Assembly: GCF_000152965.1 (NCBI RefSeq)
Contig: NZ_AANB01000005.1
Span: forward strand, 124,001 to 188,000
From: Roseobacter sp. MED193
GTDB taxonomy: Bacteria; Pseudomonadota; Alphaproteobacteria; Rhodobacterales; Rhodobacteraceae
Length of the DNA: 64,000 bases
Direction: 5' to 3'
In this document: in pieces, positions 9,428 to 16,505 of the stretch
Layout: the number at the start of each line of letters is the position of its first letter
How positions within the stretch are numbered: position 1 is the stretch's first letter
The notes under the pieces: model-generated
Seen by the model: only the letters and a program-made list of their open reading frames with translations
Databases searched by the model: none
What the model was told of the DNA's origin: nothing
Program-made: the position numbers and the translations under genes

Positions 9428-10441
9428 ATGAAACGCGTTCTTGTTACCGGCACGGCCGGCTTCATCGGTTTTCACCTCGCCAAACTGCTGCTGGACGAAG
9501 GCTTTCGTGTGCATGGGTTTGACGGCATGACGGAATACTACGATGTCGCCCTGAAACAGCGCCGCCATGCCATGCTGCTGCAACACCCGAACTTTTCAGC
9601 CACCGAAGCGATGTTGGAGGATACACAAGCCTTTGACGCCATGGCCGATGAATTTGCGCCCCAAGTGATCATTCACCTCGCCGGACAGGCCGGTGTCCGC
9701 TACAGCCTTGAAAATCCTAGATCTTACCTAGAGACCAATGTGATGGGCACCTTCAATGTGATGGAAGCTGCCCGCCGGTTAAAAGTCGAACACCTGCTGA
9801 TGGCCTCCTCCTCCTCTGTCTATGGTGGCAATGATGTGATGCCCTTTACCGAGTTGGATCGCACTGACGCCCCACTGACCATCTATGCCGCCAGTAAAAA
9901 GGCGAACGAGAGCATGGGCCATTCTTACGCGCATCTCTGGGACCTGCCCACCACCATGTTTCGGTTCTTTACCGTCTATGGGCCCTGGGGGCGGCCAGAT
10001 CTGGCCTTTTACAAATTTGGCGATGCCATCCTCGAAGAACGCCCTATCGACATCTACAACCACGGTGAGATGTACCGCGATTTCACCTATGTCGACGACC
10101 TGGTGCGCGGTATCCGCCTGCTGATCGACGTGGTGCCCCAGCGCCCGGCCAGCAAAGAAGAGATCGAAGAGGGCGATAGCCTGTCTCCGGTGGCGCCCTA
10201 CCGGGTGGTCAATATCGGCAATTCCGAGAAAGTGCGCTTGCTGGATTTCATTGACGCGATTGAAATCAGCCTCGGCAAAAAGGCCATTCGCAACTACATG
10301 GAGATGCAGATCGGCGATGTGCCCGCCACCTGGGCCGATGCGACGCTGTTGAAAAAGCTAACGGGCTATCAGCCGCAAACCAATTTCCGCGAGGGGATTG
10401 ATCGCTTTGTCACCTGGTTTCGGGACTACTATCAGAAATAG
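9428..10441 (+). CDS. NAD-dependent sugar epimerase, UDP-glucuronate 4-epimerase type
   Basis: A 337-residue short-chain dehydrogenase/reductase-type nucleotide-sugar epimerase. The N-terminal Rossmann motif is VTGTAGFIGFHLA, and the catalytic pair is in IYAASKKANE (YxxxK). The segments HLAGQAGVRYSLENP, TVYGPWGRPDLA and EMYRDFTYVDD are those of UDP-glucuronate 4-epimerases (CapI/LspL type), which make UDP-galacturonate for polysaccharides. It stands alone, followed by the convergent parB gene, and no other polysaccharide genes are nearby. The exact sugar is inferred from family resemblance. Confidence 0.85.
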   Translation: MKRVLVTGTAGFIGFHLAKLLLDEGFRVHGFDGMTEYYDVALKQRRHAMLLQHPNFSATEAMLEDTQAFDAMADEFAPQVIIHLAGQAGVRYSLENPRSYLETNVMGTFNVMEAARRLKVEHLLMASSSSVYGGNDVMPFTELDRTDAPLTIYAASKKANESMGHSYAHLWDLPTTMFRFFTVYGPWGRPDLAFYKFGDAILEERPIDIYNHGEMYRDFTYVDDLVRGIRLLIDVVPQRPASKEEIEEGDSLSPVAPYRVVNIGNSEKVRLLDFIDAIEISLGKKAIRNYMEMQIGDVPATWADATLLKKLTGYQPQTNFREGIDRFVTWFRDYYQK

Positions 10442-10471
10442 CAGCCCCGATCTAAGCAACGGCGTGTAGCC

Positions 10472-11539
10472 TCAGCCAATCTGACGGGCGATCAATTTCA
10501 GGATCTGCTCTGCCGTATCGGCATTGATCACCCTCCCCTTCAGCTCGATCCGCAGCCCATCGGATGACACCTCCGCACTCAGCGCACCACCTTTGGGCAG
10601 ATCACGGCTTGGCAACCGGGTGATTTCCTGCGGACGCCCCCCCCGAGACCTGTCACGTGGCGCGGCGCTTGCGTCCTTTAGTGTCTTTTGCAGCAGCGCC
10701 CATTCGGATTTGGCGTCCTGTGATTTTGCCTCGGCCAGCGCAGCGCGCAACTGGCCTTGGCGGCCATCCCGCAATGCGGTTGCCAGGGCCAGCCCCGCCT
10801 TTTCGGTCAGGCCGGTTGGGTACTGCAACAGATCGCCCAGGGCCTCATGCACCAGGGCAAAGCTGCGCACCTTGGAGCGTTTCGCCTTGGAGGCCGCTGC
10901 AAACAGCGCATCCACCGCGGCCTCAATGCTGGGAAAAACCTCTTGGCCCTTTGCCAGCACGGCAATGCGCCCGCGTTCATAATGGCTGAGGTTGGCACGC
11001 ACCTCGTTTTCTTCGACCATGGAAACATAGGCCGCCTGCCCTGCGTCGGCCTCGCGCACAAAGGCCGGGATCTGGGCAAATCGCTCATCCCCGCCCGCAA
11101 GCGCGCGATAGGCCTGCAAGCGACGAAAGCCAGAGATCAGGCCATAGCCCGTGCTCGTTTTGGCCACCTCAATCGGTGCGCGCAAACCGTTTTCTTTGAT
11201 CGAGGCTTGCAGCTCCGCCATGGCCTCGGCGTCCTCAACCAGCCGGTCGCGGCGGATAAAGTCCTGATCGATGTCAGAAAGCGCCAGCATCTGCACCACG
11301 AGGCCGTCTTTTTCAGCCGCGCGCCAACGGGCGGCATCGCTTTGGTCATGGGCCAGCGCCACCCGATCCGTGACCCCAGCCATACTGTTCAAACTGGCGG
11401 CCTCGGCGGCAACCTGGGCTATCGGGGGCACCGCAGATTTTGTTTCAAACGGATTGGCCGAGGGTTTCGTCGCGAAACCCTCCTCCAGCTCTTGTAACTC
11501 GCTGGCATCCGGGGCGATCAGTCTTCTACGTTTAGCCAT
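10472..11539 (-). CDS. parB: ParB-family partition protein
   Basis: The centromere-binding protein of the replicon's partition system (355 residues). The N-terminus is basic (MAKRRRLIAP), followed by a ParB N-terminal domain (about residues 90-190) with IKENGLRAPIEV and the GFRRLQAYRAL box, then a helix-turn-helix region (ANLSHYERGRIAVLAKG). The start at 11539 has GGAGA upstream and overlaps the parA stop by eight bases, showing an operon with coupled translation; a start at 11563 would add eight residues. A parS-like palindrome lies inside its own coding sequence (11462-11480). Confidence 0.88.
   Translation of the reverse strand: MAKRRRLIAPDASELQELEEGFATKPSANPFETKSAVPPIAQVAAEAASLNSMAGVTDRVALAHDQSDAARWRAAEKDGLVVQMLALSDIDQDFIRRDRLVEDAEAMAELQASIKENGLRAPIEVAKTSTGYGLISGFRRLQAYRALAGGDERFAQIPAFVREADAGQAAYVSMVEENEVRANLSHYERGRIAVLAKGQEVFPSIEAAVDALFAAASKAKRSKVRSFALVHEALGDLLQYPTGLTEKAGLALATALRDGRQGQLRAALAEAKSQDAKSEWALLQKTLKDASAAPRDRSRGGRPQEITRLPSRDLPKGGALSAEVSSDGLRIELKGRVINADTAEQILKLIARQIG
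11462..11480. promoter_or_regulatory. parS-like palindrome, copy 1 (inside parB)
   Basis: GGGTTTCG-TCG-CGAAACCC: perfect eight-base arms around a three-base centre. The same core recurs at 13032-13048 and 14604-14620. It has the form of a ParB-binding centromere site. Confidence 0.6.
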
Positions 11540-12917
11540 TCTGTTCGTCTCCCATATTTGCATCGCGCCACCAGCAGCCGATCAGCAGTTCTTTGAACTC
11601 GGCATATGTTCGATCAAAGGTCTCCCGCCCTCGCACATAGGTGTCGCGGTTAAAGTCCCGATAGTCGGCCTCATAAATCCCGTTCACCTGCTCGCCAGCC
11701 TGACCAACCAAGGCTGTGTAGTCTTGCCGGTAGGCATTCATGAAATCACCAAAGTAGGCTTGGATCACATTGGCCATATCGGTCTGCTGGCTGGCGTCAA
11801 ACCGTGTGACAATGGCCCGTACTACATCCCATTCGAACTTGATTTCAGGTAACCCCGCCGCGCGCTGTGCGGAATTTTCACCGTCTTCGATCGAGGCAAA
11901 GGTGGTATAGAGCATGTCAAAAAACCGCCCCGTAGAGTCGAATTCTAGATAAGACGCCCCCAGCGGCACCAGCAGAATATCTGCCGCCGCCAAGGCATTG
12001 ATCGTAAGATAGCCAAGCGCAGGCGGTGTATCGAGAAAGACCACATCATATTGCTCGAGGATATCTTCATCCTGCAGGAAATTGGTCAGCCCATCCCACA
12101 GCGGCCAGCTGCGCAGCCCCATGCGCCAGACCGGAATTTGAAACTCGGCCCAGTAGAGATTGAGCTGCGCCCCGATAAGATCGATATTGGGCCAATGGGT
12201 TTTTTGGATGACATCCTGAGGCGTGGTCTTCAACGCCTCTTGCAGGGTTTCGTCTAAAGGGATTTCAGGCTGACCGGCAGCGGCGCGCACCTCATTCTCA
12301 GCTGTGACGGCTTTGGCGTAGTCCTTCGCCACCAGGGGAAAGACCGTTTGCCATTCATCCGCAACCTTCCCCCCCATGATCGAGGTCATGGATCCCTGGC
12401 TGTCGAGATCGATCACAAGCACCTTATAGCCGTCCAGAGCCGCGGACATCGCCAGGTGGGCAGCGGTCGAGGTCTTTCCTACCCCTCCCTTAAAATTCGC
12501 CACTGATACGACCTTGGCTGGCAGGCCTTTGGGGCGGTAAGGCACATATTCTTTGGTGCTCACACCTTCGCTGTCGAAATGCTGGCGCAGGGCCAGAACT
12601 TCTTCCAGCGTGAACCATTTGGATCCGCCTTCGCCCTCTCCCTGTGGCAGGTCAGGATTGGCCTTTAAGACGCGGCGTAGATGGGCTGGGGCGACGGGGA
12701 TCAGGTACTTTGTGATTTCCCAAGTCGAAAACTTTCGCAGACGTTTCTGCCCATCTGGGGCATAGCCTCGGCGCGCCAGATCCTCACGGCCCTTTGTGCA
12801 AAACGCTGCGGCCTTGGCAAAGCGCGCTGTGCCAATGGGGGGCGGCAGTTTCTTCGCAGCCGCTTCTGGGTCCAGATTAAGATAGGGGGGCAGGGCGGGA
12901 GACGTGGGTTTGCTCAT
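11532..12917 (-). CDS. parA: ParA-family partition ATPase
   Basis: A 461-residue partition ATPase. The deviant Walker A box KGGVGKTS is at about residue 145 (VVSVANFKGGVGKTSTAAHL), followed by DLDSQGS and the Walker B-like VVFLDTPPALG. The first 110 residues precede the ATPase domain and include a helix-turn-helix-like segment (FSTWEITKYLIPVAPAHLRRVL), as in large plasmid ParA/RepA proteins that also repress their own operon. The long form and the tight overlap with parB fit a low-copy plasmid. It is transcribed away from the rep gene across a 598-base region that probably contains the origin. Confidence 0.9.
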   Translation of the reverse strand: MSKPTSPALPPYLNLDPEAAAKKLPPPIGTARFAKAAAFCTKGREDLARRGYAPDGQKRLRKFSTWEITKYLIPVAPAHLRRVLKANPDLPQGEGEGGSKWFTLEEVLALRQHFDSEGVSTKEYVPYRPKGLPAKVVSVANFKGGVGKTSTAAHLAMSAALDGYKVLVIDLDSQGSMTSIMGGKVADEWQTVFPLVAKDYAKAVTAENEVRAAAGQPEIPLDETLQEALKTTPQDVIQKTHWPNIDLIGAQLNLYWAEFQIPVWRMGLRSWPLWDGLTNFLQDEDILEQYDVVFLDTPPALGYLTINALAAADILLVPLGASYLEFDSTGRFFDMLYTTFASIEDGENSAQRAAGLPEIKFEWDVVRAIVTRFDASQQTDMANVIQAYFGDFMNAYRQDYTALVGQAGEQVNGIYEADYRDFNRDTYVRGRETFDRTYAEFKELLIGCWWRDANMGDEQNG

Positions 12918-13031
12918 GGGATTGCCTCATATCATGTTCGCCTTTTTGGCGTATATCTGGGAAACTAGCGGACATCCCCGCAGCAATCCAGCATTGTTAT
13001 GAATTATTGTCCAAGAGATGTAAAAATCGCA

Positions 13032-13048
13032 GGTTTCGCGACGAAACT
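13032..13048. promoter_or_regulatory. parS-like palindrome, copy 2 (parA-rep intergenic)
   Basis: GGTTTCG-CGA-CGAAACT: six-base perfect arms (GTTTCG/CGAAAC) around a three-base centre, matching the copies in parB and rep. Confidence 0.55.
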
Positions 13049-13175
13049 GTCTGAAATCAGAATATTAGGCACAACATATGTTTAGGTATTTTAGTAATTT
13101 TAGAATCTTTATTCAGGAAATAGTAATATATTTCAATTCTCTAGCCCACTTTGGGTGCCCGCAAACGGGTCTAAA

Positions 13176-13474
13176 GGTACCTTTCTGCGGTATCAAAGGT
13201 ACCCGGTAGCGGGACAGTAGGTTGCCTGGTTCGGGATGTAAGGTGCCGATTCTCAGGATGGAGCTTAGAGTCTATATTAGGCTCTTGAGAGGGTGTTTAG
13301 GCTCTGAATTGACTCTGTGGCGGGGTCGGGTTGAGGTGCGCTGTATGGCCCGTTATGGCGATTTGGTGGCTGGGCGAGTCGCGAAGCAAAACGGACCGGC
13401 CTGGGTCTTTCCTGTATATGGGTACCTTAGAAGTTCGATGTTGGGAACCTATCATTGATTGATTGGCAGGTACC
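13176..13474. repeat. GGTACC and TTAGGCTCT repeats upstream of rep
   Basis: GGTACC occurs at 13176, 13199, 13421 and 13469, often in an A/T-flanked context (AAAGGTACC twice; GGTACCTTA and GGTACCTTATAT). TTAGGCTCT occurs twice at a 20-base interval. They may be initiator-binding iterons or rep operators. Confidence 0.45.
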
Positions 13475-13515
13475 TTATATGGCATGATGCCAAAAAAATC
13501 GAGCAGGCAAATGGT

Positions 13516-14778
13516 ATGAGCGATTCCCAGATTGACATGGATTCTCTCTCTGGCCCGTTGCGGCGGGAGACAGTGAAAAAGAATGTGGCTGCAATTCATA
13601 TCAGCGGCAAACTCAGCCTGTTGCAGCGGAAGCTGTCCAATGTGCTGCTGCTCAATGCCTATGATGCGCTGACGACGGCGCAGAGCCATACAATCGATGC
13701 GCGGACCTTGGCGACCATCGTTGGCTACAACTCCAATGATTTTGACACCCTGCGCGCCAGCCTAAGGGCCCTGGCCGAAACGGTGGCGGAATGGGATATG
13801 CTGGATGAGAAGGGGCGGCAGGAATGGGGGGTCTCGTCCCTGCTGTCCTTTGCCAAGCTCAAGAATGGGGTTTGCGAATATGCCTATTCGCCAGCCTTGG
13901 CGCAAAAACTGCACGACCCCAAGATCTACGCGCTGATCAATGTGCATATCCAGCGCAACTTCAGCTCCGGCCACGGGTTGGCGCTCTATGAAAACTGCTA
14001 TCGATTTGTACGCACCCGCTCGACGGGCTGGTGGAGCCTTGAGACCTTTCGGAAGCTGATGGGCGTGGATGGCTCGAGCTACTACGAGAGCTTTAAACAT
14101 CTGAACGCCAAGATCATCAAACCGGCGGTGGCAGAGGTAAACAAAAGCTCGGATATCATCATCACGCCAGAGTTCCAGAAAAAGGGCAGGGCGGTTACGG
14201 AAATCCGTTTCCTGATCAAGTCAAACCCGCAGATGGCGATGTTCCAGATCGATGACAGCGATGGCATGCGCAATCTGTCCACTTACAAGGCGCTGCGTGG
14301 GCAGGGGGTCTCTGACCGTTTGGCACGGCAATGGATCACCGAACATGGGGAAGACTATGTGAAGCAGAAACTGTCGCTGATGGGGGAGCAGGCCCAGGTC
14401 AAAAGTTCGGTTGGTTATCTGTCAGCAGCGCTGCGCGATGATTACCAGCCTCAGAAAACACCGGCAAAGGTCGAACCCAGCCCGGAGGCGATTGAGGCCG
14501 CACGTCTGCGGGATCAGCAGCGGGCCCAAGAAGAGGCTGAATATGCGGCGCGTCAGGCGGAGCGGGCAGGGCGCGCGCGCCTGCTTGACCTGGTGGAGGA
14601 CCTGGTTTCGCGGCGAAACCCTACCCAGCGGGATGCAGACAAGCAGCTATTCATGGCCAGCCTTGACGAAGACCTGGAACGCGAAAACTTTCGCGCCCAT
14701 GGCTGGCGATCTGCTCTGAACGCCAGTGCGATCATCGCATTTTGGCAAGAGATGGAGCCGGAGGCTTTTGAGGTCTAA
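13516..14778 (+). CDS. Plasmid replication initiator (Rep_3-like)
   Basis: A 420-residue initiator that presumably binds the adjacent origin and opens it. The N-terminal half (about residues 20-230) shows the tandem winged-helix style of Rep_3/RepB-type initiators: KLSLLQRKLSNVLLLNAYDAL, ALYENCYRFVRTRSTGWWSLETFRKLMGV and KSNPQMA. The C-terminal part is charged and helical (QQRAQEEAEYAARQAER). The ATG at 13516 is preferred over a TTG at 13459, which lies inside the repeat region. A parS-like palindrome lies within the gene at 14604-14620. Roseobacter plasmids fall into RepABC, RepA, RepB and DnaA-like groups; this is clearly not RepC and probably one of the last two. Confidence 0.8.
   Translation: MSDSQIDMDSLSGPLRRETVKKNVAAIHISGKLSLLQRKLSNVLLLNAYDALTTAQSHTIDARTLATIVGYNSNDFDTLRASLRALAETVAEWDMLDEKGRQEWGVSSLLSFAKLKNGVCEYAYSPALAQKLHDPKIYALINVHIQRNFSSGHGLALYENCYRFVRTRSTGWWSLETFRKLMGVDGSSYYESFKHLNAKIIKPAVAEVNKSSDIIITPEFQKKGRAVTEIRFLIKSNPQMAMFQIDDSDGMRNLSTYKALRGQGVSDRLARQWITEHGEDYVKQKLSLMGEQAQVKSSVGYLSAALRDDYQPQKTPAKVEPSPEAIEAARLRDQQRAQEEAEYAARQAERAGRARLLDLVEDLVSRRNPTQRDADKQLFMASLDEDLERENFRAHGWRSALNASAIIAFWQEMEPEAFEV
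14604..14620. promoter_or_regulatory. parS-like palindrome, copy 3 (inside rep)
   Basis: GGTTTCG-CGG-CGAAACC: perfect seven-base arms around a three-base centre. Third copy of the element within 3.2 kb. Confidence 0.55.
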
Positions 14779-14991
14779 CTGGGCGGGGGACAAGGCTCTG
14801 CCGTTTGGTTTCCCCTTGCTCAAAGCTGTGCGCTTTTCCCTAAGGGGTCACACGGAGATCACATAGGGTCTGCATGCTGGTGAAAGCCCCGGGAATCGGA
14901 TAGAAAAAATGGGACAGCTGAAGACCTGTCACTGCTGGATCTGAATCGCTTTGTTGCCCAGTTATATGGGGTAGAGGAAAGAAATGACCGC

Positions 14992-15174
14992 ATGAAACAT
15001 GTTCCAAAAGAAACCACCGATGACGCTCTTATTCAGGAATTTCTGAACAAGGGTGGAACAGTCAGCGTTGGCAAAACCAAACCCATGCCAAGCGAGCTTG
15101 GGTTGAGCAACAATGTCTGGAACAACAAGATGACCAAAGAAGAAAAAGCCGCCCGCGACGGCCCCAAGAAATAG
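14992..15174 (+). CDS. Small hypothetical protein (60 aa)
   Basis: A 60-residue, charged, soluble protein with the segment LIQEFLNKGGTVSVGKTKP and a Lys/Glu-rich tail. I do not recognise a named family, though small alphaproteobacterial proteins with an E-F-L-x-K-G-G motif exist. The upstream GAGGAAAG is a good ribosome site (about 10 bases before the ATG), which supports expression. It sits 213 bases after rep and is followed by the iorB remnant. Function unknown. Confidence 0.55.
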   Translation: MKHVPKETTDDALIQEFLNKGGTVSVGKTKPMPSELGLSNNVWNNKMTKEEKAARDGPKK

Positions 15175-15242
15175 GGCTTCCTGTTTCAACGAGCCAGGTG
15201 TTTGGGGCGGGGTTTAGGCCTGAGCCGTCCAGTTGCACCCTG

Positions 15243-16505
15243 CTATGGTGGGGGAGTTGCTGGAACCGTGCTTGAAAAAGATATCACGGTTTCAATAGCC
15301 CCCTCCAGATCTTTGCCCTCGGCATCCTGTAGTGCTGCGGTACGCAGCCGGGCAACCCACTCAGCAGCATCATCGCGATGGGCCAAGAGCGGGAGAGTCT
15401 CCATGATCCGGGAAAATTTTGACAGTCCCCGACTATGGGTGTCGGAATAGCCTTTGATCAGGCGACGACAAAGAAGAATTTCAATCGCCAAATCATACTT
15501 TTGTGGCAAGGTTTGTTGGCACAGCGACAGCCAGTTCTGTAGATGCGCCTGTTCGATCTTGTGGCGGAGGCTATAGCGCCGGGTGCGGCGCAATCCGGCG
15601 ATCAGGTAGAGCAGAACAAATCCCCGCAGCCGGTGGGTGCGGATGCGACGCCCCTTGTTCAGGCGACGGTCAATCCAGGCTGCCAGTTTTGGGCGGGACT
15701 CTATCCACGCCCCTAGGCGGGCAGGCAGAAGGCTGATGATCTCTTCACCGCGGGGGTGAAAGAACTCGGTGAGGAGGACTGGCTTTTCCTCAGCCTTCAT
15801 CTCGGTTTGGATACGGTCAAACCGGCTCTTGCGGGTTTTGAGATCAGCAACCCGGATAATGTCATCGTAGCACATGGCATTGGCAATATGTTTGGCGGCG
15901 GCCTCGGCCAGGCGCCCGTCACCGGAGTCTTGTCGAGCAAAGGCGGTCAGATGGGAGAGGTATTCTCGCCCATAGGCCAGGTCCTGAAAGGCCACGACGC
16001 GGCGCAGCCCACGCAGCGCCATGTCAGCACCGGGCAGGGCCTCAGCCTGGGCTGCCAGTTCTTGCCAGTGTTGAACCTGTCGGGCAGGTCCTTGGGCAGG
16101 CTGCGTTTGTGTGATCGGCGCAACAGGTCTTGACGGTGCGGTCTCATCGGACTTTGCCTGGGCGCGCGCATAGGCAGCCCCAAAGGCGCGCAGGCTGGCC
16201 TCGACTCCTTTGCCAGAGGCGCGGATTGCTTCCTCAAATGCTGCACGGGGAAAGGGCAGAGCCCCTGACCCGGCCAGAGCCCCAAACAGCGCCGATGAAA
16301 TCACCGACCCGTTTTCCACTGCCAACCGGTCCATATCAAACAGAATAAGGTGATCAGCAGCTATTTCAGCAGCAGCGCGCACTTCGTCACTTGAGGCAAT
16401 GCCATCTCCGGGCGCCATCTTTTCCGACAGGGCTAGGGTGCGGTGGCTGGAGGCAATCAAGGTGGTGCGGTCCGGCGTGACAAAGCCACGCATGATGGCG
16501 CGGCC
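15243..16505 (-). pseudogene. iorB: 5'-truncated iorB (indolepyruvate oxidoreductase beta subunit)
   Basis: The reading frame encodes the C-terminal four-fifths of an IorB-type protein (about 420 residues; full-length proteins have about 510-520). Recognisable segments are GRAIMRGFVTPDRTTLIASS, VENGSVISSALFGALAGSG and the long C-terminal extension typical of alphaproteobacterial IorB. The family's N-terminus, with its GGEGGG-type nucleotide-binding loop, is missing. Homology stops at about 16,505; upstream codons are antisense to the neighbouring synthetase gene. iorA, normally upstream in the same operon, is absent. I infer a non-functional remnant left by a deletion. The open frame itself runs on to 16,694. 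Confidence 0.72.

Larger units (their letters stand above)
12918..13515. other. parA-rep intergenic region, probable replication origin
   Basis: This stretch holds no gene. It contains a clearly AT-rich segment (about 13,050-13,145), one parS-like palindrome (13,032-13,048), two direct repeats TTAGGCTCT (13277-13285 and 13297-13305, 20 bases apart) and four GGTACC palindromes (13176, 13199, 13421, 13469). AT-rich DNA plus short repeats next to an initiator gene is the usual make-up of an iteron-type plasmid origin. The role is inferred; the motifs are seen directly. Confidence 0.55.

Noticed and set aside
10757-11497. 246-codon plus-strand frame over parB
   Set aside because: Antisense to parB, whose domains are clear.
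13459-13515. TTG at 13459 as start of rep
   Set aside because: It lies within the repeat region and has no ribosome site; ATG 13516 fits better.
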